A program made the translations under genes and the position numbers. A stretch of 64,000 bases of DNA from AP-15 sp963700185 (lineage in GTDB: Bacteria; Pseudomonadota; Alphaproteobacteria; ATCC43930; CGMCC-115725), in contig CAVOWP010000031.1 in assembly GCA_963700185.1 (NCBI GenBank), forward strand, positions 186,001-250,000. The letters run 5' to 3'. Below are positions 27,634 through 36,536 of the stretch, one piece after another. The notes under the pieces are model-generated. The model saw only the letters and a list, made by a program, of their open reading frames with translations, searched no databases and was not told the origin of the DNA. Each line of letters begins with the position of its first letter. Positions within the stretch are counted from its first letter, which is position 1.

Positions 27634-28500
27634 TCACCCCGCCCGCATGTATTTCTCCTCGAGCGCGCGCCAACGGGCGGTGCCGACGGCGTCTTCGCGC
27701 TCCTGGAAGGTGGCGAGATCGCCTTCGATGCGGCCGATGTCGCCGTCCTTCTTCAATGCCGCCAATACCTTTTGCGCCGCGCGGATTGCGGCGCGATGGG
27801 TCTGGGAGGGGTAGATGCCGAGGCGGAACCCCATCGCCTCCAATTCGCTCGCCGGCACCATCGGCGTCTTGCCGCCCTCGAACACGTTTACCAGAGCGGG
27901 CCCTTTTACCTGGTGCGCGACGATCCGAAGTTCCTCGATATTCTGCGGCGCTTCGACAAAGCCGACATCCGCGCCGGCTTCCAGATAGGCGTTGACGCGG
28001 TCGATCGAGGCCTGCAGGCCCTCGATGGCGCGCGCGTCCGAGCGGGCGATGATGACCAAATCGGGGTCCCGCCGGGTATCGACGGCGGCGCGGATCTTGC
28101 CGACCATCTCGCCGAGGCTGATCACCTCCTTGCCCTCGTAATGCCCGCATTTCTTCGGGCTCACCTGGTCCTCGATGTGGAACGCGGCGACCCCCGATTT
28201 CTCGTACTCGCGCACCGTGCGGATCACATTGACCGCGTTGCCGTAGCCGGTGTCGGCATCGGCGATGACCGGGATCCCGACCGCCTCGACCGTCAGTCCG
28301 ATAAAGCGGACATTCTCCGACAAGGTGAGCAGGCCGAGATCGGGATAGCCGTTCGCCCGCGAATAGCCGCCTCCGGTCAGATAGACCGCATCGAACCCGG
28401 CCTGCTCGACGAGCCGGGCCGTCAAGGTGTCGTAGGCCCCCGGCGCCATCGTGTAGCCGTGGCGGGCAATCAAGGCTCTCATCCTCTGTCGTGGTGTCAT
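27634..28500 (-). CDS. isocitrate lyase/PEP mutase family enzyme
   Basis: A 288-residue TIM-barrel protein of the isocitrate lyase/phosphoenolpyruvate mutase superfamily. Recognisable parts are FDAVYLTGGGYS, the Mg-binding ADADTGYGN and EDQVSPKKCGH, and the active-site loop around KKCGHYEGKEVI. It could be a methylisocitrate/dimethylmalate-type lyase or an oxaloacetate decarboxylase. The exact reaction cannot be chosen from the sequence. It is divergent from the Liv-type transporter operon, and the interval between them holds both start regions. Confidence 0.88.
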   Translation of the reverse strand: MTPRQRMRALIARHGYTMAPGAYDTLTARLVEQAGFDAVYLTGGGYSRANGYPDLGLLTLSENVRFIGLTVEAVGIPVIADADTGYGNAVNVIRTVREYEKSGVAAFHIEDQVSPKKCGHYEGKEVISLGEMVGKIRAAVDTRRDPDLVIIARSDARAIEGLQASIDRVNAYLEAGADVGFVEAPQNIEELRIVAHQVKGPALVNVFEGGKTPMVPASELEAMGFRLGIYPSQTHRAAIRAAQKVLAALKKDGDIGRIEGDLATFQEREDAVGTARWRALEEKYMRAG

Positions 28501-28663
28501 CGGGGCGCTCCTTCAACTTTTCGTCAGGCATCTGATCCTTCAGGCGAAGCCGCTTTCTTTTCGGCGCGCTCTGTGGCCATAAGGGGTGCCATTTGGCGTG
28601 AGTGTAACCACAGCACGCCTTGCCGAAGCCAAACCACAACAGCCGCGCCTGGGAGGAATGATT

Positions 28664-29927
28664 ATGATCAGCGGAGTTCAATCGGGAAAGCTCGACCGTC
28701 GGAGTGTCATCAAGGCGGTGGCTGCCGCCGGTGTCGCGCAACTGGCAGCGCCCTTCGCGATTACCGCTCGCGCCGCCGACGAGGTCAAGTTCGGCCTCAA
28801 CGATCCACTGACCGGCACCTATGCCGAGCTCGGCAAAAACGAGCAGATCGGCTGCCAGTTGGCGATCGACCAGATCAATGCCAAAGGCGGAGTTCTCGGC
28901 CGCAAGGCCCAGCTGCTGGTCGAAGAATTCGACGAGCGCCGATACCGGCATTGCGGTCCAGAAAGCCCGTAAGCTGATCGAGCGCGACAATGTCGATTTC
29001 CTGCTCGGCAACGTCAACTCGGCGATGGCCATCGCGCTCGGTCAGGTATCGAACGAACTTAAGAAATTGCACATCGTCACTGGCGGCCACACCGATTCGG
29101 TCACCGGCAGCGATTGCCACTGGAACGTCTTTCGCGTCTGCAACACGACGCGGATGGAGACCAACTCGGTATCCAAGACATTGTTCACCAAATACGGGAA
29201 GAAGTGGTACTTCATCACTCCCGATTACGCCTTCGGCCACACATTGCAACAAGGCTTCGAGGCGAGCCTCAAGCAGTTCGGCGGCACCGAGGTCGGCGCC
29301 TCTTTGACGCCGCTCGGCGCCACCGATTTCTCGTCCTATCTGATCCAGGCACAGGCGGCGGGTCCAGACGTCATCATCTTTTTGCTCGCCGGCCAGGATA
29401 TGGTCAATGCATTGAAGCAGGCAGTGCAGTTCGGCCTCGACAAGCGCTTCCACATTGCCGGCGCACAGCAGGAACTGGAGGTGCTCGAAGGTCTGCCGCC
29501 CGATGCGCGCATCGGCGCCTGGGTATTCGAATGGTATTGGGTGCAGCCCGAGGTGCCGCACGTGAAGGAATTCGTTGCCGACATCCGGAAGGTCAATGGC
29601 GGTAAAGTGCCGACGGCGCGCCATTGGTTCGGCTACGTTGCGGCCTGGACCTGTGCGATGGTTGCCAACGAGCAAAAGACATTGGACCCGGTCAAGCTGG
29701 CCAAGGCGCTCGAAAATTTCAAATTGCCGCCGGAGATCGCCCTGATGCCGTACGACACCTTTTATCGCGCCGGCGATCACCAACTGATGCCGACCCTCTA
29801 TGTCGGCAACGCGATCGAAAAGGGCTCGGATCCCGAGGATCTGTTCAAGGTCGACGAGCTGGTCAAGGGCATCGACGCCGCCTTGCCGGTGGCCGAGACC
29901 GGCTGCCGTCTGAGCTGGCCGGTCTGA
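28664..29927 (+). pseudogene. ABC transporter substrate-binding protein (Liv/Urt type), frameshifted once
   Basis: A periplasmic type I binding protein for amino acids, amides or aromatic acids, about 420 residues when reconstructed. A strong GGGAGG ribosome site (28651-28656) supports the ATG at 28664. The signal contains LDRRSVIKAVAAAGVA, possibly Tat. The first frame runs to QLLVEE. After one extra A (about 28926) the next frame continues DSTSADTGIAVQKARKLIERD, giving the normal VEDSTSADTGIAV join. The rest is intact to the stop. The four transporter genes follow downstream in order. Confidence 0.85.
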
Positions 29928-29940
29928 GAGGGGTGATACC

Positions 29941-30110
29941 CTCACCCTCCCAGCCCGGAGCCTGTCCTCGGGCCGCGCTTCGCGCGGACCCGTGGGGGCC
30001 GGGCCCCTCCCTCTCCCGCAGTGCAGGAGAGGGGCTTAAAGTTCTGCATCTCGTGGCCCCTCTCCCGCACTGCGGGAGAGGGTGCCGAGCGCAGCGAGGC
30101 GGGTGAGGGT
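29941..30110. repeat. CTCTCCCGC palindromic repeats between the binding-protein and permease genes
   Basis: The stretch has two hairpins. One is at 30010-30032 (CCTCTCCCGC agt GCAGGAGAGG) and the other at 30057-30082 (CCCTCTCCCGC act GCGGGAGAGGG). Around them is a GAGCGCAGCGAGGCGGGTGAGGG tail, given here in parts. A related single unit lies at 27571-27605. In this position it may trim transcription between the binding protein and the permeases. Confidence 0.7.
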
Positions 30111-30128
30111 CGGCGCAGGCTCGCATCG

Positions 30129-30995
30129 ATGACGCAGCTCCTGCTTTTCAACCTGTTCAACGGGCTGATCATTGGCGCGTTCTACGCGTTGATGGCGCTC
30201 GGTCTGTCGCTGATCCTCAACCTCTCCGGCGTGATCAATTTCGCGCATGGCGGGTTTTTGGCAATCGGCGGCTATCTCGCCTACACGTTGATCCCCCATA
30301 TCGGCTTCTGGGGCGCATTGGCGGTCGCGCCGGTCCTGACGGCCGCCCTCGGCCTCGTCGTGGAGCGCGTGTTGATCCGCCCGCTCTACGGCCGCGATCC
30401 GTTGTACAGTCTGCTGCTCACCTTCGGTCTCGCCTTCATCCTGGAAGATGGCACGCGCTACATCTGGGGTGCGGGCACCTTGCCGTTCACGATCCCGGGC
30501 TGGCTATCCAGCCCGCTCAGCGGCACCCTCTTCTTTCTGACCGGCTACCGCGTGTTCATGGTCGGGCTGGTGGTAGCGGCGGTGGTCGGGCTGTTTCTGA
30601 TCCTCAACCGGACCCGGCTCGGCATCCGCATCCGCGCGGGAACATTGGACCTCGAGACGGTCTCCGTCCTCGGGGTCAACACCCGGATTTTACGCAACCT
30701 CAATTTCGGGCTCGGCATTTATCTCGCCGGCCTGGCCGGGGTTCTCGCCGCCGGCATGCTCGGGCTGCAGCCGACGATCGGCAGCACACTGATCATGCCG
30801 AGCTTTGTCGCGATCATCATCGGCGGTCTCGGCAGCCTGCCGGGCACGCTGTTGGGTGGCTTGCTGATCGGGGTCGCGTCCGGGATAACGACGGTGTTCT
30901 TCCCGTCGGCGAGCGAGGCGGTGATCTACGTCCTCATGGGACTTGTCCTGCTGGTGCGGCCGCGCGGCTTGTTGGGTGAGGAAGGACGCTTCTAG
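30129..30995 (+). CDS. livH: branched-chain amino acid-type ABC transporter permease (LivH family)
   Basis: A 288-residue inner-membrane permease from the ATG at 30129. Multiple hydrophobic helices are visible, with the conserved start GLIIGAFYALMALGLSLI and the VINFAHGGF segment that marks LivH proteins. An earlier in-frame ATG at 30021 lies inside the repeat DNA and is rejected. The TAG stop overlaps the GTG start of the second permease. Confidence 0.92.
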   Translation: MTQLLLFNLFNGLIIGAFYALMALGLSLILNLSGVINFAHGGFLAIGGYLAYTLIPHIGFWGALAVAPVLTAALGLVVERVLIRPLYGRDPLYSLLLTFGLAFILEDGTRYIWGAGTLPFTIPGWLSSPLSGTLFFLTGYRVFMVGLVVAAVVGLFLILNRTRLGIRIRAGTLDLETVSVLGVNTRILRNLNFGLGIYLAGLAGVLAAGMLGLQPTIGSTLIMPSFVAIIIGGLGSLPGTLLGGLLIGVASGITTVFFPSASEAVIYVLMGLVLLVRPRGLLGEEGRF

Positions 30996-31945
30996 TGAGC
31001 ATGCTCGGCAGGCGGGGCCCCGATATCGCAGTCTGGGTGCTGCTGCTCGCGCTGCCCTATTGGCTCAACTGGGTGGGCGGTTACACCTCACTGGGAAGCC
31101 GCGTCCTGGTATTGGGCCTCGCGGCGATGTCGCTCAATTTTCTATTGGGCTTCACCGGCGTTCTGTCGTTTGGCCACGCCGCCTATTTCGGCCTCGGCGT
31201 CTACGGCGTCGGCCTCACGATCAAATATCTGGTGCCGAGCACATTGATCGGGATGGCAGTCGGCGTGATCGCCGGCGCCATTGCCGCAGCACTCATTGGC
31301 CTGTTGATCGTGCGCCTGCGGGGCATCTATTTCGCGATGGTGACGATCGCCTTTGGCCAGGTCTTTTACTTTATTGCCTATCGCTGGAACTCGGTCACCG
31401 GCGGCGATGACGGGCTCTCCGGCTGGCACCGCATGCCGATCGATCTGGGATTTACTACTGTCGACATTCTCGGCAATGACAAGGCCTTCTATTATCTGGT
31501 TCTGGTCTCATTCGCGGTGGCGGTCGCCATCATGGCGGCACTGCTGCGCTCGCCCTTTGGCCGCACCTTGCTGGCGATCCGCGAGAACGAGCGGCGCGCC
31601 CGCTTTCTCGGCATTCCCGTGGACCGGCACATCTGGCTGTCCTGGGTCATCTCGTGCCTCTTCGTCAGCCTGGCCGGCACCCTCTACGCATTGCTGAACA
31701 ATTTCGCCGATCCGCACGATCTGCGCTGGGACCAGTCGGGGGATTTCGTGATCATGGCGGTTCTGGGCGGCATGCGCGCCTTCTGGGGGCCGCTGATCGG
31801 CGCGGCGATCTTTGTCGTGCTGCAGGATTATCTTTCGAGCGAGACGGCGAACTGGATGTCGTTCATCGGGCTGTTCTTCGTGCTCGTCGTGCTGTTCTTC
31901 CCACGCGGTGTGCTAGGCATCATCCAGCGCAGGGCCGCACCGTGA
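30995..31945 (+). CDS. livM: branched-chain amino acid-type ABC transporter permease (LivM family)
   Basis: A 316-residue permease with GTG start at 30995 (ATG at 31001 is the alternative). The LivM signature LNFLLGFTGVLSFGHAAYFGLGVY and the cytoplasmic EAA-like loop (LLAIRENERRARFLGI) are present. It ends GTGA, which overlaps the ATPase gene that follows. It pairs with LivH to form the channel. Confidence 0.92.
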   Translation: MSMLGRRGPDIAVWVLLLALPYWLNWVGGYTSLGSRVLVLGLAAMSLNFLLGFTGVLSFGHAAYFGLGVYGVGLTIKYLVPSTLIGMAVGVIAGAIAAALIGLLIVRLRGIYFAMVTIAFGQVFYFIAYRWNSVTGGDDGLSGWHRMPIDLGFTTVDILGNDKAFYYLVLVSFAVAVAIMAALLRSPFGRTLLAIRENERRARFLGIPVDRHIWLSWVISCLFVSLAGTLYALLNNFADPHDLRWDQSGDFVIMAVLGGMRAFWGPLIGAAIFVVLQDYLSSETANWMSFIGLFFVLVVLFFPRGVLGIIQRRAAP

Positions 31946-32691
31946 GCCTGCTCGACGTCGAGAACGTCTCGCGCCACTTCGGCAGCCTGGTCGCCGTCCG
32001 CAACGTGTCGATGTCCGTCGAGGACGGCGAGTTGCGGGCGGTCATCGGGCCCAATGGCGCGGGCAAGACGACCTTCTTCAATCTGATCAGCGGATTTCTC
32101 GCCCCGACCTCCGGCCGCATCCTGTTCGACAAGGAGAACATCACGAATTTGTTGCCGGCGCGCCGCGTCTGGCGCGGGATTGCGCGTACCTTTCAGGTCA
32201 CCGAGGTCTTTCCCGAGCTGACGGTGCGGGAAAATCTGCGCATCGCCGTCGAGGTTGCGGCGGGTTACCGGCTGCGGCCATGGATCTCTCGCCACGCCGA
32301 CGCCGAGATCAGCGCACGCGTCACCGACCTTTCCGACAAAGGCGGGCTCGCCGACAAGGAGGACCGCCCGGTCGGCGAGCTGAGCCACGGCGACCAGCGG
32401 GCCACCGAGATCATGATGGCGCTGGCACTCAACCCGCGGCTCCTGCTGCTCGACGAGCCGACCGCAGGGATGGGCGATCAGGAGACCTACAACATCACCC
32501 GGCTCATTCGCCAACTGCACCAGGACCACAAGCTCTCGATCGTCCTGATCGAGCACGATATGCGGGTCGTCTTTCACCTCGCCGACCGCATCATGGTCTT
32601 GGCCGAGGGAGCGATGTTGGCCGAGGGCACGCCGCAGGAGATCGCCGCGAACGAAGCCGTGCAGGCCGCCTACCTAGGGGAAGCTGCATGA
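31942..32691 (+). CDS. livG: ABC transporter ATP-binding protein (LivG family)
   Basis: A 249-residue ATPase starting at GTG 31942, inside the previous stop. Walker A is GPNGAGKTT, the signature region is GELSHGDQRATEIMMAL (degenerate LSHGD, as usual in LivG), and Walker B is LLLLDEPTAGMG. The H-loop His lies in VLIEHDMRVVF. It powers import with LivF. Four-base overlaps on both sides show a tightly coupled operon. Confidence 0.93.
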   Translation: MSLLDVENVSRHFGSLVAVRNVSMSVEDGELRAVIGPNGAGKTTFFNLISGFLAPTSGRILFDKENITNLLPARRVWRGIARTFQVTEVFPELTVRENLRIAVEVAAGYRLRPWISRHADAEISARVTDLSDKGGLADKEDRPVGELSHGDQRATEIMMALALNPRLLLLDEPTAGMGDQETYNITRLIRQLHQDHKLSIVLIEHDMRVVFHLADRIMVLAEGAMLAEGTPQEIAANEAVQAAYLGEAA

Positions 32692-33422
32692 GCCGGCCGG
32701 TGTTGGAGGCCGAGGACCTCCACACGTTCTACGGCAAGAGCCACATCCTGCATGGCGTCGGCCTGGAAGTACGCGAGGGCGAAATCGTGACCTTGTTGGG
32801 GCGCAACGGCGCCGGCAAGACTACGACCTTGCGCAGCCTGGTTGGGTTGACCCCTCCGCGGAACGGCATGGTGCAGATCTTCGGCCACACCACGACGGCC
32901 TGGCCGCCCTATCGGATCGCCGCGCTCGGCGTCGGTTATGTACCGGAGGGGCGCCACATCTTTCCCAACCTGACGGTCGAGGAGAACCTCAAGGTGCCGC
33001 TCGAGCGGCCGGGTCCGTGGACGATTGCGCGCATCCATGCGCTCTTTCCGCGCCTCGCAGAGCGCCGCACGAACAAAGGCCGCCAGCTCTCGGGCGGCGA
33101 GCAGGAGATGCTCGCGATCGCCCGCGCACTGATCCTCAATCCGAAGCTGCTGATCCTCGACGAGCCGTCGCAGGGTCTCGCTCCGCTGATCGTGCGGGAG
33201 GTTTTTAAAGTTGTCACCTCGGCGCGCGAGGAGGGCATCTCGATCCTGCTGGTCGAGCAGAACGTGCGCGCGGCGACCGCGATCGCCGACCGCGCCTATG
33301 TGCTGGACGACGGACGCGTCGTGTTTTCCGGTGCAGCCGGCGAATTCGCCAAGGACGAGGCGCGTGTTCGCGCCCTGGCGGGGGCCAGCGCCGAAGCGTG
33401 GGCCGTGGCCGAAGCGGAATAG
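32688..33422 (+). CDS. livF: ABC transporter ATP-binding protein (LivF family)
   Basis: A 244-residue ATPase starting at ATG 32688, which overlaps the livG stop. Walker A is GRNGAGKTT, the signature is LSGGEQEML, and Walker B is LLILDEPSQGLAP. YVPEGRHIFPNLTVEENL is typical of LivF. It is the last gene of the livK-H-M-G-F set. The substrate (amino acid, urea, amide or aromatic acid) is not decidable from the transporter alone. The PEP mutase-like gene is divergent. Confidence 0.93.
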   Translation: MSRPVLEAEDLHTFYGKSHILHGVGLEVREGEIVTLLGRNGAGKTTTLRSLVGLTPPRNGMVQIFGHTTTAWPPYRIAALGVGYVPEGRHIFPNLTVEENLKVPLERPGPWTIARIHALFPRLAERRTNKGRQLSGGEQEMLAIARALILNPKLLILDEPSQGLAPLIVREVFKVVTSAREEGISILLVEQNVRAATAIADRAYVLDDGRVVFSGAAGEFAKDEARVRALAGASAEAWAVAEAE

Positions 33423-33439
33423 CTATTTTGGCCCGCATT

Positions 33440-33974
33440 CCCCGAAGTGGTTGCGCCGGCCTGAGAACCTCGCTCTCACCGATCTGCCCGGACGGTCGAT
33501 CGACAAGGTGCATGCCGGGCGTCCACCGAGGATTGTCGTGCTCGACATGGATTCGAGCAAGAGCCCGACCTATGGCGAGCAGGAAGGCGCCGCTTGCAAC
33601 GGCCACTTCGGTTGTAGTTGTTATCACCCGCTGTTCAATCAGCTTGGCGATGTGGAGCGATGCGTCTTAGGCCGGGCAACGTCCACAGCGCCGACGGATG
33701 GCCCGCGGTGCTGGAGCCGGTGATCATCCGCTGCCGAGGCACGGCGAGGCACGGCGAAGCGGTGCTATTTCGGCGGCAACGCTGCCTTCGCCAATCCGGA
33801 GATCTACGACTTCCTCGAAGCTTGCGCGAGAAGCTGATCAAGATCGGCGCCAAGGTCGTCAGCCACGGCCGCTCCATCACGTTCCATATGGCTGAGGTGG
33901 CGGTTTCGCGGCAGATGTTCGCAGAAATCCTCTCCTTGGTCGCCCGGTTGCGGGCACCACCCGCGCTAGTATGA
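33440..33974 (+). pseudogene. IS1380-type transposase remnant with internal deletion
   Basis: Broken frames give pieces of an IS1380-family transposase. The N-proximal piece is DLPGRSIDKVHAGRPPRIVV with DMDSSKSPTYGEQEGAACNG (catalytic Asp region). A middle piece is LRPGNVHSADGWPAVLEPV and AAFANPEIYDFLE. The C-terminal piece is LREKLIKIGAKVVSHGRS through LVARLRAPPALV. About 150-200 residues are missing between the middle and C-terminal pieces, and several frames are used. It cannot be active. It marks the left border of the accessory island. Confidence 0.7.
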
Positions 33975-34253
33975 GTGGTGCTGGGGTCGGAAGCGACAGA
34001 CCACGATGAGGGAGGCGCGTTTCGATGCAGGCAAAGCGAAGCTTTCCAGCGCCTGGGCGCAGTCAACTGGCTCAGCTGGATTCCTGCCGTGCACGCGGTA
34101 ACCGATTTACCATTGCCCAAGCGCCCGAAGCCGCGATCCTGGCCCCACAACGCACCCGGATCGGGCGAATGTCGACTAGGATGATCGCGCCAGCGGGCCG
34201 GGCCTCACGGCGAGCTGCGACGTGATTCGCAGCCCGCCGAGAGAGCGCACATG
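33975..34253. other. gene-free interval after the transposase remnant
   Basis: No convincing coding sequence. This is probably the degraded right end of the IS1380-type element plus flanking DNA. I see no RNA gene here. Confidence 0.4.
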
Positions 34254-34583
34254 CTATCTCGCCAGATTGATCCCAATGAGCTTAGGCCGCCCAGCGAAGC
34301 ACTCCGAGTTATGAACTGTCACAACCATCGATGGCGAGGGAGCAATCATCGCAGTCAAAGCAGCGGCGTAGTAAGTGTTATATCCTGGGAAAGATTTGTC
34401 AGAAATATACCCATCCGGCGTCGGGCAACTGGCCGGGTTCACAATCGGTTCTGCGGTGGTAACGGCAAAGCTGTCCGCGTTCCAGCCGGTTCTAACCCCG
34501 GTGATTGAGGCACCGGTCGTGATTTGGGCGAGGCTCGGCGAGGCAATCCCGACGAGAGCCAGAGCAACGATCAGAGCACGCAT
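34254..34583 (-). CDS. small secreted hypothetical protein
   Basis: A 109-residue protein with a clean Sec signal (MRALIVALALVGIASPSLAQ) and a good GGAGG ribosome site just before the ATG. The mature part is not recognised. It has two cysteines (NPASCPTPDG and NSECFAGRP) that could form a disulfide. It lies directly downstream of the DHHI-repeat gene in the AT-richer island and may belong with it. Confidence 0.6.
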   Translation of the reverse strand: MRALIVALALVGIASPSLAQITTGASITGVRTGWNADSFAVTTAEPIVNPASCPTPDGYISDKSFPGYNTYYAAALTAMIAPSPSMVVTVHNSECFAGRPKLIGINLAR

Positions 34584-34610
34584 GGGAGATCCTCCTCTAA
34601 GTCTAGACGA

Positions 34611-35471
34611 TCAGGGGAAAAGTACTTGCAGGACTGGAGTGAGAGACAACGTTCTAAGGATTGCCCATCGATAATCCCAATCAAATTTGTCGTCTCGATT
34701 TACATCTCTGTAGCTGATAAATGCTGTTCCTCCGGTATTGGGCCGCACGCTTATTTGCTGGATATGGTGGTCATCACCGGTGAAACTGAATCTGAAGCCG
34801 CGCAGCACGGCCTTTCCCGACGGCATTGTAGCGAGGACCCGATCGTTAGCATCAGTCCCACTTAACTCTCCAACATCGGTGAAGCGATCTCTCGGTACGT
34901 ACGCATACAGAACCGTCCAGATAAACGTATCTTCAGTAGGATCAAAATGCTTATCGTTATAAGCGACTGTCAGCAGGCCATTGTTCTCAAGGATCGCTAC
35001 GTCCTTAATATGATGATCATATGGCGCCCGAAATGACAGCTGAAATCCGATCAGCACAAATACGAAATCTCCGGCCGGTTTATCAAGCTGAGCTGTGCAT
35101 CCGCCCGAATCGCTGCAGATATCTGCTTTAGTAACTTGGCTTACTCTCGTATCGCTAATATCGAAGTGGGTAACATTGTAGCAGTAGTTATCGTCCCCGT
35201 TGTCGGGTTCTTGGTCCGTAAAACCCAATCGGATCATCCCAGGCGGTAGACCGGGGTAAATAAGAATTTGTTGTATGTGATGGTCTTCTCCAGGATTGAA
35301 AGCAAAACCGAACCTGCTAAGAAGAGGGCTTCCGATAGGAGCAAATGGTAAGTCAATCAGCGCACTATTGTGGTTTTTACCAATGTCGACACATCCGTTC
35401 GACTCTTGTGCTACGACTGTCGTAGGAGTGAGTGCCAATAAAATCGTAAACATTGCCAAGAACTTGGTCAT
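34611..35471 (-). CDS. secreted protein with three DHHI beta-repeats, function unknown
   Basis: A 286-residue protein from the ATG at 35471, which follows a strong GGAGGG site and begins a Sec signal (MTKFLAMFTILLALTPTTVVA). An upstream in-frame ATG at 35540 is not supported. The mature part holds three copies of a unit that begins with F-x-F-x-F and then D-H-H-I. The copies are FGFAF/DHHI (54-66), FQLSF/DHHI (143-155) and FRFSF/DDHHI (226-237). In copies 2 and 3 a Tyr-x-Asp (YND, YRD) and a Phe-x-Trp follow. Four cysteines lie between copies 1 and 2 or before copy 1. The codons are more A+T-rich than in neighbouring genes. I recognise no family. His pairs suggest metal or ligand binding, but that is conjecture. 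Confidence 0.75.
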   Translation of the reverse strand: MTKFLAMFTILLALTPTTVVAQESNGCVDIGKNHNSALIDLPFAPIGSPLLSRFGFAFNPGEDHHIQQILIYPGLPPGMIRLGFTDQEPDNGDDNYCYNVTHFDISDTRVSQVTKADICSDSGGCTAQLDKPAGDFVFVLIGFQLSFRAPYDHHIKDVAILENNGLLTVAYNDKHFDPTEDTFIWTVLYAYVPRDRFTDVGELSGTDANDRVLATMPSGKAVLRGFRFSFTGDDHHIQQISVRPNTGGTAFISYRDVNRDDKFDWDYRWAILRTLSLTPVLQVLFP

Positions 35472-35682
35472 GTCACACCCTCCTCTTTCTTTACCCGAAA
35501 GATAGCTAAGGAAAGGGACAAACGGTGTGACTTGGCTCACATTGGGGAAAAAAGATTCAAGCGATTACCGGTGGCCATGCAATCGGAGCGTACGAAGGGA
35601 TAACCAAATTCGCGACAGGGATAGACGATGCGCAGGGATTGGTATCGCTGATCGTTTTGTCATTGGAGGGGCGTCTATCTGG

Positions 35683-36534
35683 CTATCGAAACTCACCCGA
35701 ATAATCTGAGTTTGGCGCCGCCGCCGAGGGGTGGAACAGCTGCTCGCCATTGACGTCGTACGCCCCGATCGCGGCTTGCCCCTCGGGCGAGGCGAGCCAG
35801 TCGGCCAAGCGGCGGGCGGGCTCCTGCCTGGCTTCCGGATGCTTCTTCGGGTCGAGCAGGATCACGTCGTAGCGGTTCAGCAGCCGCGGATCGCCTTGAA
35901 CGAGCACCGTGAGGTCGCGCTTGTTGCCGAAACTGAGCCAGGTGCCGCGGTCGGAGAGGGTGTAGGCGCTCATCGCCGCAGCCGTGTTGAGGGCCGCCCC
36001 CATGCCGCCGCCGATGTCGCGGTACCATGAGCCCGCGCCGATCTTGGCCGGGTCGATCTCGGCCGCCCGCCACAGGCGGTGTTCGAGGGCATCGGTCCCG
36101 CTCTTGTCGCCGCGCGAGACGAAAGGAGCGCCGGCGTTAGCGATAGCGATGAAAGCCGCGACCGCGTCCTGGCCGCCGGCGATGTGCGCCGGGTCCGCGC
36201 GCGGGCCGACCACGATGAAGTCGTTCCAGGCGATCTGCCGGCGCTCGGCGCCGTGGCCCTCGGCGATGAATTGCTGCTCGGCCTCGGGATCGTGCACCAG
36301 CACCAGATCGGCATCGCCCCGCGCCGCTGTTGCCAGCGCCTGGCCCGTACCCTGTGCGAGGACGCGCACCGAGATGCCGGTTTTGTTGGTGAATTCGGGC
36401 AGGATGTGCGCGAGGAGCCCCGAATTTTCGACCGAGGTCGTCGAGGCCAACACGACGGTCTCGTTGGCGCCGGCTCGCCCGGCGATGAAGGTCACGCAAG
36501 CGGCCAGGACTACCGCTGCAAATCCAAGCCGCAC
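35683..36534 (-). CDS. tupA: tungstate-type ABC transporter substrate-binding protein
   Basis: A 283-residue periplasmic binding protein with a Sec signal (MRLGFAAVVLAACVTFIAGRAGA). The oxyanion-binding start LASTTSVENSGLLAHILPEF, the loop GTGQALATAARGDADLVLVHDP and SRGDKSGTDALE are typical of TupA-like tungstate receptors. It follows the permease gene by 2 bp on the same strand. No cognate ATPase gene is adjacent in the window. Confidence 0.88.
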   Translation of the reverse strand: MRLGFAAVVLAACVTFIAGRAGANETVVLASTTSVENSGLLAHILPEFTNKTGISVRVLAQGTGQALATAARGDADLVLVHDPEAEQQFIAEGHGAERRQIAWNDFIVVGPRADPAHIAGGQDAVAAFIAIANAGAPFVSRGDKSGTDALEHRLWRAAEIDPAKIGAGSWYRDIGGGMGAALNTAAAMSAYTLSDRGTWLSFGNKRDLTVLVQGDPRLLNRYDVILLDPKKHPEARQEPARRLADWLASPEGQAAIGAYDVNGEQLFHPSAAAPNSDYSGEFR

Positions 36535-36536
36535 GC

